A stretch of 11,881 bases of DNA from Rhodobiaceae bacterium UBA6963. GTDB lineage: Bacteria; Pseudomonadota; Alphaproteobacteria; RS24. The translations under genes and the position numbers were made by a program. The notes beneath the pieces were generated by a model, which was not told the origin of the DNA, made no database searches, and saw only the letters and a program-made list of their open reading frames with translations. Positions 1 through 8,392 of this stretch are shown one piece after another (within the stretch, counting starts at the first letter, position 1; each line of letters starts with the position of its first letter). The stretch is from positions 1-11,881 of the forward strand of contig DJZB01000036.1 in the NCBI GenBank assembly GCA_002450335.1, written 5' to 3'.

Positions 1-96
1 GGTCCCACTGCCGAAATTACAGGTCATAGACGAATTAACGGCAATTCTTATCTGGTTTATGGTAAAAATACCAGCCTTATGTTGGTGGGAAATTAA
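1..96 (+). CDS. C-terminal end of an unidentified gene (partial)
   Basis: Frame 1 is open from the window edge for 31 codons and ends at TAA (94-96). The encoded tail ends ...YGKNTSLMLVGN, and I do not recognise a family from it. Its stop overlaps the stop of the leftward metallo-hydrolase gene (93-95) in a tail-to-tail arrangement, which is common for real gene ends. A second frame is also open across this stretch, so openness alone is weak evidence. Call based on position and on a more protein-like composition than the alternative frame. Confidence 0.35.
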   Translation, partial: GPTAEITGHRRINGNSYLVYGKNTSLMLVGN

Positions 97-893
97 CTTA
101 GGTTAATTTCAAGTCCGTCATAAGCCGGTCTGATGTGGTCAGGCAGGTTTTTAAGAAGTATCGCGTAATCCATGTCGATATGAAGATTTGTTAGATATGC
201 TTTTTTAACTTTTAATCTTTCAATATGCTCAAGTGTTTTCTCAAGATGAAAATGGGTAGGATGAGGTGTGAGGCGTAATGCATCTACAATCCAGACATCC
301 ACACCTTCAATATATCCTAGACTTTCTTCTGGCAACTCACTCACATCACTTGAATATACCATATTGCCTATTCTGTAACCGAGTGACCTGATACGTCCAT
401 GTTGTTGTCCAAAAGGAATAACGTCTACTGTGCCGCCCTCACCGCTAATCTGTAATGGTGTGAGAGGGTCTTCAATGCGGCAATCCTCCAAGATAGACGG
501 ATAACCGCTGTTTTTAAGCTCTTCAAAACAATACTTAAATCTTGTTTTAATGGTTTGTGCAGTCGCTTCATCCATCCAGACAGGAATACGCTTCATATGT
601 TTATAAACCAAGGCCCTTAAGTCATCGATACCATGGGTTTGGTCGGCATGATCATGAGTTAGTAACACGGCATCTATACGATTTATCCCGGCATCAATAA
701 TCTGTTCCCTTAAATCAGGAGATGTATCGATGACTATATTGGTGACACCTTGCGAGGTTTCAGCTTGTGTAAGGAGTGAACAACGTCTTCGCCTGTTTTT
801 GGGTTCATTTGGGTCGCAACTCCCCCAATCACCATCAATACGTGGAACCCCTCCAGAAGACCCACAGCCTAAGATTATGAATTTAAGTTTCAT
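93..893 (-). CDS. PhnP-like MBL-fold metallo-hydrolase
   Basis: A 266-residue metallo-beta-lactamase fold protein of the PhnP/phosphodiesterase-like branch, probably cytosolic (no signal peptide). The N-terminus carries the family's GCGSSGGVPR strand (residues 9-18). The metal-binding loop is T79-H80-D81-H82-A83-D84-Q85, followed by the branch-typical GIDDLR. Further likely ligands are H165 (GQQHG), D183 (YSSDVSEL) and H238 (LTNLHIDMDY). The position after D84, usually His in HxHxDH, is Gln here. PhnP itself is a cyclic phosphodiesterase in phosphonate breakdown. No other phn gene is present, so the substrate is unknown. It is last in the sdhE-mfd-tatD operon, and its ATG overlaps the tatD stop (ATGA, 890-893), implying translational coupling. 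The pairing with tatD recurs in alphaproteobacteria (recalled, not searched). Confidence 0.85.
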   Translation of the reverse strand: MKLKFIILGCGSSGGVPRIDGDWGSCDPNEPKNRRRRCSLLTQAETSQGVTNIVIDTSPDLREQIIDAGINRIDAVLLTHDHADQTHGIDDLRALVYKHMKRIPVWMDEATAQTIKTRFKYCFEELKNSGYPSILEDCRIEDPLTPLQISGEGGTVDVIPFGQQHGRIRSLGYRIGNMVYSSDVSELPEESLGYIEGVDVWIVDALRLTPHPTHFHLEKTLEHIERLKVKKAYLTNLHIDMDYAILLKNLPDHIRPAYDGLEINLS

Positions 894-1711
894 GTAATGC
901 TGCTTGAAGCTGTTTGAGATTGATTGATATCTATTGGTGGTGAAGCTTTACTGAAAAGATTGAAAAAATTGGTTCCACTTATTTCAATAAACTTTTGATA
1001 TGTAATGCCTTTTATATCTGCGACCAGCTCGGCAGTATGGCGAACGAAGCTGGGCTCATTTCTTTTGCCGCGATGTGGTGTGGGCGCAAGAAATGGCGCA
1101 TCAGTTTCAACCAATATCCTGTCTAATGGAACAATTTCAATAACATCTCTTATTTCTTTGGCATTTTTAAAAGTCGCTATACCTGAAAAAGAAATAAACA
1201 TGCCGATGTCCAAGGCCCGTTTTGCAAGATCCGGCCCGGCCGTGAAGCAATGTATTAATCCCGGAAAGCGTCCTATGGCAGCCTCCTGTTCCAAAATCAT
1301 AGCTGTATCTATATCTGCATCACGGGCATGCACTATGAGGGGAAGATTGGTTTCTCTGCTGGCTGCAATGTGAGCTTGAAAGTTTTTCTGTTGAGCTGCA
1401 CGCGGGCTATGCTCGTAATAATAATCAAGTCCAGTTTCGCCGATGCCCACTACTTTGGGATGCCTGGCTATTCTGGCTAATTCTTCGGCTGAAGTTTCCG
1501 GCTCTCTTCCAGCTTCGTGAGGATGAATGCCAACAGAGCAAACAATGTCGTCATAAGCCTCAGCAAGTGAAATTATTTTGTCTGCTTCAGTTATTTTTGT
1601 TGAAATTGTGAGCATAAGGCGAACACCCACTTCACGCGCGCGCCGGATTACATCATCCCGATCTTCTACAAAATCGGGGAAATCTAGATGGCAATGACTG
1701 TCAATCAACAT
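890..1711 (-). CDS. tatD: TatD family metal-dependent DNase
   Basis: A 273-residue TIM-barrel amidohydrolase-type nuclease. Members of the family (TatD, YcfH, YjjV) are metal-dependent 3'-5' DNases or RNases, some linked to repair of oxidised DNA. Metal ligands are visible: H6 and H8 in SHCHLD, E92 in GIGETGLDYYY, H128 in LIVHARDAD, H154 in LIHCFTAG and D204 in LVETDAPFLAP. The length is slightly above the usual ~260 because of a polar Ser/Gln-rich C-terminal tail. The ATG start at 1711 puts the HCH motif at the expected position. It lies 25 bp downstream of the mfd stop and overlaps the next gene by 4 bp, so it is almost certainly cotranscribed with mfd. In many alphaproteobacteria this gene follows metG; here it follows mfd. 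Which TatD subfamily it belongs to cannot be fixed by eye. Confidence 0.9.
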   Translation of the reverse strand: MLIDSHCHLDFPDFVEDRDDVIRRAREVGVRLMLTISTKITEADKIISLAEAYDDIVCSVGIHPHEAGREPETSAEELARIARHPKVVGIGETGLDYYYEHSPRAAQQKNFQAHIAASRETNLPLIVHARDADIDTAMILEQEAAIGRFPGLIHCFTAGPDLAKRALDIGMFISFSGIATFKNAKEIRDVIEIVPLDRILVETDAPFLAPTPHRGKRNEPSFVRHTAELVADIKGITYQKFIEISGTNFFNLFSKASPPIDINQSQTASSSIT

Positions 1712-1736
1712 GAAGTCTATCTAGCATATCCGTAAG

Positions 1737-4700
1737 CTAAGCAACAGTATCTGTAGCCACTAATTCAACAAGTTGTTCAATAATTTTTCGTGTTGCTCCC
1801 AACCTTTCATCCTCCGGTTTCCAATTCATTCTAAAAACCATGGTGTGGTCGGGTCTTAATTTGGCATGAGAGGCATGTCGGGACAGATACTCGACAAGGC
1901 CGGCAGGGTTGGCAAATTCATTATTTCTGAAAGTCATAATAACCCCCTTATTACCGACATCAATTTTTTCAATGCCGGCTTTGCGGCAAAGGGTTTTGAC
2001 AATCACAACCTGCAGAAGATTTTCTGTTTCATCCGGAAGGGAACCAAAACGGTCAATTAATTCAATGGCAAAACCGTCAACCTGTTCTGGTTCCAACAGA
2101 TTGGAAAGGCGGCGATACATAGCCATACGAAGTTCAAAATCTTCAATATAGGTTTCCGGAAGTAAGACGGGCGTATCAATATTGATTTGTGGAGACCAGC
2201 TTTCTTCATGAGCGACACCTTTTTGAAGGGCAACAGCCTCCTCAAGCATCGATTGATAAAGCTCATAGCCAACCTCTTTAATATGACCGGATTGCTCTTC
2301 GCCCAAAAGGTTCCCTGCCCCACGCAAATCAAGGTCATGACTAGCAAGGGTAAACCCTGCGCCAAGGCTGTCCAAGGATTGAAGGACCTTCAGTCGCTTT
2401 TCAGCAGGTCCTGTTAGAGGTTTTTGGTCGTCATAAGTTATATAGGCATAAGCGCGGAGTTTGGATCTGCCTACCCTACCGCGCATTTGATAAAGCTGTG
2501 CCAGCCCAAAAAGATGAGCGTTATGGATGATCATCGTGTTGGCTGCTGGAATGTCCAGACCACTTTCAATTATTGACGTTGATACCAACACGTCATATTG
2601 CCCATCATAAAAGGCTGTCATGCGACTTTCCAGTTCCTTTCCCGCCATTTGCCCGTGTGCAGTTATAAAATTAACCTCAGGCACATTCTCAGTCAGGAAT
2701 TCAGTGATTTCATCCAAATTAGAAATATATGGGCAGATAAAGAAGCTTTGCCCTGCACGATATTTTTCACGCAACAAAGCTTCACGAACAATCACAGGAT
2801 CAAATGGTGTTACATAAGTTCGAACCGCGAGCCTATCCACCGGCGGTGTTGCAATGAGAGAAAGGTCGCGCACACCCGTCAATGCAAGTTGAAGCGTGCG
2901 CGGTATCGGCGTTGCGGATAGTGTCAGCACATGTATCTCAGATTTAAGTTTCTTGAGTTGCTCTTTGTGCTTCACTCCAAAACGTTGCTCCTCATCAATA
3001 ATAACAAGACCTGGATTTTGAAGCTCGACTTCCTTTGATAACAATGCATGTGTGCCAATTACGATATCAATTTTTCCGTCTTTCAATTCCTGCCTGACGG
3101 CAGCAATTTCTTTTTGACCGACTAAGCGGGACATTTCCCTGATTTCAATTGGCAAGCCTTCAAATCTTTCTTTAAAAGTTCTTGCATGTTGTCGGGCGAG
3201 TAATGTTGTTGGGGCTATTATTGCGGTTTGGGCGCCTGACATAGCAACAATAAAGGCGGCGCGTAAAGCGACTTCAGTTTTGCCGAAGCCAACATCACCG
3301 CACACCAGCCTGTCCATTGGCCTTCCTGAAGAAAAATCTTCAATGACGGACTCAATGCTTTCAAGCTGGTCATCTGTTTCATTATAGGGGAAGCGCGCAC
3401 AGAAAGTTTCGTAAAGCTTGTTGTCAACTTCAAAAACCCGCCCTTCCCTCAATTCCCGCGCCGCAGCAATTTTAATGAGTTCGTCAGCAATATCCCGGAG
3501 TTTGTTTTTAAGTCTGGCCTTCCGTGTTTGCCAATTAGCGGTTCCAAGCCGGTCTAATTGTGCCCCGACATCATCCGGACCATAACGGCTCAACAAATCA
3601 ATATTTTCTACCGGCAGATAAAGTCTGTCATCTCCATGATAAACAAGCTTTAAGCAATCATGTGGTGAACTGGAAACTGTGATGGTCTCAAGGCCCTCAA
3701 ACCGAGCAACGCCGTGATCGACATGAACAACAAGATCACCTTTTGATAGGGTGCTGGCTTCAGTAATAAAATTAGCGGCCTTTTTGGAGGCTTTTCTCTT
3801 TACCAGACGGTCTCCAAAAACATCCTGCTCGGTAATGACAACAACATTATTGGCTTCAAATCCCGTTTCCAGAGGTAAAATACCAATACCGGCCTGCCCA
3901 ATCGGCAATTGGGAGAAACTGTTCCAGCTATCTACTTGTGTTAAATGTTTCATATTGTGGTCTGCCAGCATGCTGCTTAGGCGTTCACATGCTCCAGCAG
4001 ACCAACTGGTAATCAAGACCTTTTTATTATCATTAAGTAGAGTGTTTATATAATCTGATAATACATTGAATATATTAACATTCTCTTTATTTCTTTCAGC
4101 CGTAAAGTTACGCCCTGCTCGCGCTCCAAAGCTAATGTTTTTGATTTTTTGAGAGGACGTATCGGTTTCAAAAGGCGTAACAATGATTGGCGACAGACGG
4201 TTTTTAATATCCGTCCAGTCATTTTGCGGCATGTAAAGATGTTCCGGCGGCAAAGGGTGAAGTGCAATTGCCTCATTCTTTATAGCCATTTCCAGCGCCT
4301 GACTCCGCGCTTCATAATAATCGTCAATTTGTTCGAAGCGAACATCTGCAGCGTTTTGCGCAAGATGATCCATGGTAACTTTCATGTTTCCGCAATGGTC
4401 AAAAATACTTTCCAAAGTTTCATGAAATAAAGGAAGCCAATGCTCCATACCTTGATGACGCCTTTTGTCCGATATGGCCTCATAGAGTTGATCACGTGAC
4501 GTTGCCGGCCCGAATTGTTGGACATAGCCTTGCCTGAAGCGGGTAACTGTTTCATCATCAAGCCTAATTTCACTAGCCTGATAAAGGTTTATTTCTTCTC
4601 GTTTGTCTTGACTGCGCTGGTTTTCAGGTTCAAAGACACGAATGGTCTCGAGGGTTTCTCCAAAGAAATCCAAACGAAATGGCATCTCTTCTCCGGGAGG

Positions 4701-5249
4701 AAACAAATCAACAATGCTGCCCCTAATGGCGAAATCTCCTTGCTCCATGACCAAGGAACTTCGTATGAATCCATTTTCTGAAAGAAATAAAAGTAGACCA
4801 TCCATGTCTACGTTATCTCCGACCCGCGCAGAGAAGCTCTGTTTTTTAACTATTTCTCTTGCCGGAAGCTTTTGCAAAACTGCATTGATACTTGTGAGCA
4901 ATATATAAGGCGCGTCGGTTTCTTTTAGTTTTGCAAGACCTGCCAATGTGGACATACGTTGGGACATAACAGTTTGCCCCGGCCCGACACGATCATATGG
5001 AAGGCAATCCCAAGCAGGAAGAGATAAAACTGTGATATCGGGTGCAAAGAAAGCCAGTAATGTTTCAAGTTCATCGCGTTTACCTGCATCGCGGGCAATA
5101 TGCAAAAGCCCGGGTTTGCCCGCAGCTGACAATGCGCGACAATAATCTGCTAAAATGAGTGCATCATAGCCATCTGCCACCCCTGAAAAACTCTGAGGTG
5201 GGTTATCAATTAATTTATTTAAATCAGTATATTGTATGGACAACTTCAA
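1737..5249 (-). CDS. mfd: Transcription-repair coupling factor Mfd
   Basis: A 1170-residue SF2 DNA translocase that removes RNA polymerase stalled at lesions and recruits UvrA for nucleotide excision repair. The length fits the family (~1150). Visible parts are an N-terminal UvrB-homology module (to about residue 350), an RNA polymerase-interacting CarD-like domain beginning GDLVVHVDHGVARFEGL (from residue 504), Walker A GDVGFGKTE (K657), DEEQ box D752-Q755, SATPIPRTLQLA, the helicase motif QMRGRVGR (from Q921), the TRG-type motif with GEEQSG at about 983, and a C-terminal regulatory domain. The start is TTG at 5249: the frame has no ATG or GTG between this codon and the upstream stop at 5277-5279, and the residues after it look like a normal Mfd N-terminus. 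The TTG overlaps the sdhE TGA (TTGA), suggesting coupled translation. No frameshifts are seen. Confidence 0.97.
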   Translation of the reverse strand: MKLSIQYTDLNKLIDNPPQSFSGVADGYDALILADYCRALSAAGKPGLLHIARDAGKRDELETLLAFFAPDITVLSLPAWDCLPYDRVGPGQTVMSQRMSTLAGLAKLKETDAPYILLTSINAVLQKLPAREIVKKQSFSARVGDNVDMDGLLLFLSENGFIRSSLVMEQGDFAIRGSIVDLFPPGEEMPFRLDFFGETLETIRVFEPENQRSQDKREEINLYQASEIRLDDETVTRFRQGYVQQFGPATSRDQLYEAISDKRRHQGMEHWLPLFHETLESIFDHCGNMKVTMDHLAQNAADVRFEQIDDYYEARSQALEMAIKNEAIALHPLPPEHLYMPQNDWTDIKNRLSPIIVTPFETDTSSQKIKNISFGARAGRNFTAERNKENVNIFNVLSDYINTLLNDNKKVLITSWSAGACERLSSMLADHNMKHLTQVDSWNSFSQLPIGQAGIGILPLETGFEANNVVVITEQDVFGDRLVKRKASKKAANFITEASTLSKGDLVVHVDHGVARFEGLETITVSSSPHDCLKLVYHGDDRLYLPVENIDLLSRYGPDDVGAQLDRLGTANWQTRKARLKNKLRDIADELIKIAAARELREGRVFEVDNKLYETFCARFPYNETDDQLESIESVIEDFSSGRPMDRLVCGDVGFGKTEVALRAAFIVAMSGAQTAIIAPTTLLARQHARTFKERFEGLPIEIREMSRLVGQKEIAAVRQELKDGKIDIVIGTHALLSKEVELQNPGLVIIDEEQRFGVKHKEQLKKLKSEIHVLTLSATPIPRTLQLALTGVRDLSLIATPPVDRLAVRTYVTPFDPVIVREALLREKYRAGQSFFICPYISNLDEITEFLTENVPEVNFITAHGQMAGKELESRMTAFYDGQYDVLVSTSIIESGLDIPAANTMIIHNAHLFGLAQLYQMRGRVGRSKLRAYAYITYDDQKPLTGPAEKRLKVLQSLDSLGAGFTLASHDLDLRGAGNLLGEEQSGHIKEVGYELYQSMLEEAVALQKGVAHEESWSPQINIDTPVLLPETYIEDFELRMAMYRRLSNLLEPEQVDGFAIELIDRFGSLPDETENLLQVVIVKTLCRKAGIEKIDVGNKGVIMTFRNNEFANPAGLVEYLSRHASHAKLRPDHTMVFRMNWKPEDERLGATRKIIEQLVELVATDTVA

Positions 5250-5518
5250 GTCATATGTTGAAGGCTTAAAAGTTTGTCAAGCAAAGGGGAACGCAGCGCG
5301 TCCGGGAGTTCTTGACGCCCCGTTGACCAGGCGAATAAATCGGTGTCGGAAAGCTCAAGAATCCGTTCATAATCATCAAGTTCTTCGTCGTTGAGATCGG
5401 CAAGAGTTTGTTCGGCAAATTTGGAGAATATAATATCCATTTCCTTAATACCGCGATGACAGGATCGGAAATAGAGTTTCTTTCGTCTATCATCAAGTGT
5501 CGCTATATTTGTTGGCAT
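5246..5518 (-). CDS. sdhE: FAD assembly factor SdhE (succinate dehydrogenase)
   Basis: A 90-residue cytosolic protein of the SdhE/YgfY/Sdh5 family, which promotes covalent FAD attachment to the flavoprotein subunit of succinate dehydrogenase. The signature is at residues 18-28, FRSCHRGIKEM, matching the conserved RGxxE motif that contacts the flavoprotein. The acidic middle (LNDEELDDYERILELSDTDLFAW) is also family-typical, with the usual all-helical pattern. It is first in the leftward operon, and its TGA lies inside the TTG start region of mfd. Placement between mfd and divergent recG is a recurrent alphaproteobacterial arrangement (recalled). Pairing a respiratory assembly factor with a repair translocase probably reflects genome organisation rather than shared function. 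Confidence 0.93.
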   Translation of the reverse strand: MPTNIATLDDRRKKLYFRSCHRGIKEMDIIFSKFAEQTLADLNDEELDDYERILELSDTDLFAWSTGRQELPDALRSPLLDKLLSLQHMT

Positions 5519-5585
5519 AACTTATTCCATGTAAAACCGTATTGAATGCATAATATAGTTTCATTCTTTTGAACAGGTAGAAGAT
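5519..5585. promoter_or_regulatory. Divergent sdhE/recG promoter region
   Basis: These 67 bp must hold, or receive, initiation for both the leftward sdhE-mfd operon and rightward recG. An AT-rich core at 5549-5559 (CATAATATAG) offers -10-like hexamers on both strands. No good -35 element is visible for either direction, so exact boxes are not assigned. An AGG at 5575-5577 followed by 8 nt precedes the proposed recG start and can serve as its ribosome-binding site. Confidence 0.4.
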
Positions 5586-7673
5586 ATTAGGCCAAGTATT
5601 TTAAATCCGCTGTTTACCAGTCTAGAGACACTTACAGGTGTAGGGCCTAAATTATCAGCCCTGCTTGAAAAGCTCTGCGGGCCTGCCCCGATTGATTTAT
5701 GTTTGCATTTACCAAGTGGTATTATTGACCGTCGCTATCAGCCAACAATTCAGGATGCCGAAGATAATCGCATAGCGACTTTCGAGATTACTGTTGAAAA
5801 GCATAACGCACCGCCGCGCAGATATCGACGAGCTCCCTATAAAATTCTATGTAGTCACCAGACTGGCTATCTAACTCTGATTTATTTTAATGCGAAAGCC
5901 GACTGGCTGTCGCGCAGTCTTCCGGTCGGTCAAAAACGTATTGTTTCAGGACGCGTAGAGCGTTTTAGGGATACCTTACAAATGGTGCATCCAGACCATG
6001 TTCTTACCCCTGAAGAATTTAAAAAAATGCCCCTCGTAGAGCCGGTTTACCCCATGACAGCCGGGGTAACATCTAAACCACTTTATAAGGCTGTGAGAGG
6101 CTCTTTAGGCTACCTACCTGACCCTGAGGAATGGCAGGACAAGGAATGGCTTAAACGTCAAAACTGGCCTGGCTGGAAGATAGCGCTGTTGGCTGTTCAC
6201 GCTCCGGAAGATGCAGAAAACCTTCGTCCAGATGACATAAACCGTCAAAGATTGGCGTATGACGAGCTACTGGCAAATCAACTTGCTTTAGGGCTGGTTA
6301 GATCTCAACGTAGGTCAAAACCCGGTCGGATATTGGCGGGCTCAGGTGAGCTTAAATCTTCCTTGCTCAAGGAACTTCCGTTCACTCTTACCGGATCTCA
6401 GGAACTGGTGTTAAAGGAAATATTTGAAGACCTGAAGTCCGATCAACGAATGCTCAGATTACTCCAAGGCGATGTTGGCAGTGGTAAAACAATCATTGCT
6501 TTATTGTCGATGATACATGCAGTTGAAAGTGGCGCGCAGGCCGTCCTGATGGCCCCTACTGAAATTCTTGCACGCCAGCATGCAGAAACCATTATGCCAC
6601 TATGTGATGCAATCAATGTTCGTGTTGAGTTGCTGACCGGGCGTGATAAAGGCATTAAGCGCGAAGAAAAATTATTAGGGTTCAATAAGGGAGATACACA
6701 TATCGCGATTGGAACACATGCTTTGTTTCAAGAAGATGTTACTTTTGACAATCTTGGGATGGTTGTAGTGGATGAGCAACATCGCTTTGGCGTGCATCAA
6801 AGAATGCGTCTATCTGCCAAAGGTCAGGGAACAGATGTGTTGGTGATGACTGCCACACCCATACCGCGAACTCTTACGTTGGCGGCTTATGGTGATATGG
6901 ATGTATCACGCTTAACTGAAAAGCCTGCCGGTAGACAACCCATAGAAACGACTTTGATAGATGTCACCCGCATTGATGAGGTTTTGGCGGGTCTTAAACG
7001 TCAAATTGAGAAGAAAAGCCGTATTTATTGGGTGTGCCCCCTTGTGGAAGAGAGCGAAATACTTGATTTGGCCGCTGCAGAGGCTCGTTTTGAAGATTTA
7101 AGGGCAGTTTTTGGGGCACGCGTTGGGCTTGTTCACGGCAAAATGAAACCTATCGAAAAAGACAAAGTCATGGCTCAATTCCAGACTGGAGATATTGAGG
7201 TACTTGTATCAACCACTGTCATTGAGGTTGGTGTCAATGTGCCGGAAGCAACAGTCATGGTTATTGAACATGCAGAACGTTTCGGACTTGCCCAACTTCA
7301 TCAGCTTAGAGGACGAGTCGGCCGTGGCGCAGAAAAATCATTTTGTATTTTATTATATCGAACACCAATAAGTGAAACGGCAAAAGCACGACTTAAAATT
7401 ATGAAAGAAACAGAAGACGGGTTTCTAATCGCAGAAGAAGATTTACGACTTCGTGGTGCCGGCGAATTATTAGGGACACGCCAAAGCGGTTTGCCACATT
7501 TTAGACTTGTAAATCTTGACAGTCATAGTGGCATGTTGCCGGCTATTCATGACGATGCGCGCTATATATTAGAGACAGACCCTAAGCTTACGTCAACGCG
7601 GGGCAAAGCACTTCGTCTATTACTCTATCTGTTCAGGAGAGATGAGGCTATCAGATTGCTGGAGTCAGGATAA
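5586..7673 (+). CDS. recG: ATP-dependent DNA helicase RecG (proposed ATT start)
   Basis: A 695-residue SF2 helicase that remodels stalled forks and branched DNA. It has an N-terminal wedge/OB domain (to about residue 160), Walker A GDVGSGKT (K301), the DEQH box D396-H399, TATPIPRTLTLA, the helicase motif QLRGRVGRG (from Q573), the RecG/Mfd TRG motif (RLRGAGELLGTRQSG) and the normal C-terminus. The usual RecG opening, [M]RPSILNPLF followed by LTGVGPKLSALLEKL, is encoded from 5586, but the codon at the Met position is ATT. The upstream in-frame stop is TAG 5556-5558. No ATG, GTG or TTG occurs in frame before TTG 5703, which would remove 39 conserved residues. An AGG 8 nt upstream supports the ATT. 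A sequencing error changing ATG to ATT is the main alternative. It ends 3 bp from the convergent DUF502 gene. Confidence 0.93.
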   Translation: MRPSILNPLFTSLETLTGVGPKLSALLEKLCGPAPIDLCLHLPSGIIDRRYQPTIQDAEDNRIATFEITVEKHNAPPRRYRRAPYKILCSHQTGYLTLIYFNAKADWLSRSLPVGQKRIVSGRVERFRDTLQMVHPDHVLTPEEFKKMPLVEPVYPMTAGVTSKPLYKAVRGSLGYLPDPEEWQDKEWLKRQNWPGWKIALLAVHAPEDAENLRPDDINRQRLAYDELLANQLALGLVRSQRRSKPGRILAGSGELKSSLLKELPFTLTGSQELVLKEIFEDLKSDQRMLRLLQGDVGSGKTIIALLSMIHAVESGAQAVLMAPTEILARQHAETIMPLCDAINVRVELLTGRDKGIKREEKLLGFNKGDTHIAIGTHALFQEDVTFDNLGMVVVDEQHRFGVHQRMRLSAKGQGTDVLVMTATPIPRTLTLAAYGDMDVSRLTEKPAGRQPIETTLIDVTRIDEVLAGLKRQIEKKSRIYWVCPLVEESEILDLAAAEARFEDLRAVFGARVGLVHGKMKPIEKDKVMAQFQTGDIEVLVSTTVIEVGVNVPEATVMVIEHAERFGLAQLHQLRGRVGRGAEKSFCILLYRTPISETAKARLKIMKETEDGFLIAEEDLRLRGAGELLGTRQSGLPHFRLVNLDSHSGMLPAIHDDARYILETDPKLTSTRGKALRLLLYLFRRDEAIRLLESG

Positions 7674-7676
7674 GGC

Positions 7677-8339
7677 TTACGCCTCATCCTCATCATCAAC
7701 TTTATTGGTCATGCCTGCAGAAATAACAAGACGTGCGCCCTCCTCAATTGACATGTCCAATATCCGGACATCCTTGCGTGCATAAAACAATAAAAAACCC
7801 GAGGTCGGATTAGGCGTCGTTGGCACAAAGACAGAGACTGTTTCATCACCCACAATATCTGCAATTTGACCTTCTATGTCATTGGTGATGAACCCTACGG
7901 CCCAGCAGTCTTTCCGCGGGTATTCAACCAAAACAACCTGTGAAAATGAGCGTTGACCGTTCTCAACCGCTGCCTTAAAAATTTGCCTGAGGGCGTTATA
8001 AATCGTTCCGGCTATCGGGGTTGAGGAAATCAAATTTTCACCAAACTTAACGAGCGATCGGCCGAAGAAATTGGTGGTCAACGCCCCTACTATAAAAACA
8101 ATAATGAGGGCGAGAACAACACCGATGCCGGGCACATCAAATGGTAGATATTCTGAGGGTTGAAATTGTGACGGGATAAGGGGTGTGAACCAACTGTCCA
8201 ACAAACCAATAAACCAAGTAATGAGTAGGATCGTGATCCCAATCGGGCCGGTCACTACCAGTCCCGTCAGGAAACTATTCCGTAGGGTGCGCATTAATGA
8301 TTTTGATGGTTTTGATTCTTCAAGTAGCGGATCCGACAT
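7677..8339 (-). CDS. DUF502 family inner-membrane protein
   Basis: A 220-residue protein matching the DUF502 (COG2928) family, whose biochemical function is not established. Two membrane segments are clear: about residues 22-44 (SFLTGLVVTGPIGITILLI) and 70-90 (PGIGVVLALIIVFIVGAL). Family hallmarks follow: the STPIAGTIYNALRQI stretch (106-120) and VFVPTTPNPTSGF (170-182), then a soluble C-terminal domain ending in an acidic tail (DDEDEA). Convergent to recG with only 3 bp between stop codons and no obvious terminator, so the two 3' ends must overlap at RNA level. This tail-to-tail recG/DUF502 pairing is familiar from other alphaproteobacteria. The DCC-family gene lies 53 bp upstream on the same strand and may be cotranscribed. 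Confidence 0.9.
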   Translation of the reverse strand: MSDPLLEESKPSKSLMRTLRNSFLTGLVVTGPIGITILLITWFIGLLDSWFTPLIPSQFQPSEYLPFDVPGIGVVLALIIVFIVGALTTNFFGRSLVKFGENLISSTPIAGTIYNALRQIFKAAVENGQRSFSQVVLVEYPRKDCWAVGFITNDIEGQIADIVGDETVSVFVPTTPNPTSGFLLFYARKDVRILDMSIEEGARLVISAGMTNKVDDEDEA

Positions 8340-8392
8340 AAAAAGAACTTATCTTATTCAACTTGATTTGAAAACAGACGCTTCACTCATTT

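Noticed and set aside
93..106. TTAAC-TTAG-GTTAA as a CtrA site or terminator
   Set aside because: The spacing between TTAA halves is 6 rather than 7, it lies within the convergent gene ends, and the 5-bp AT stem has no T tract.
1005..1373. 122-codon plus-strand frame within tatD
   Set aside because: It is an antisense shadow of the well-supported tatD gene and has no recognisable motif.
5703..5705. TTG at 5703 as the recG start
   Set aside because: It would drop 39 residues that match the conserved RecG N-terminus; the codons upstream are clearly coding.
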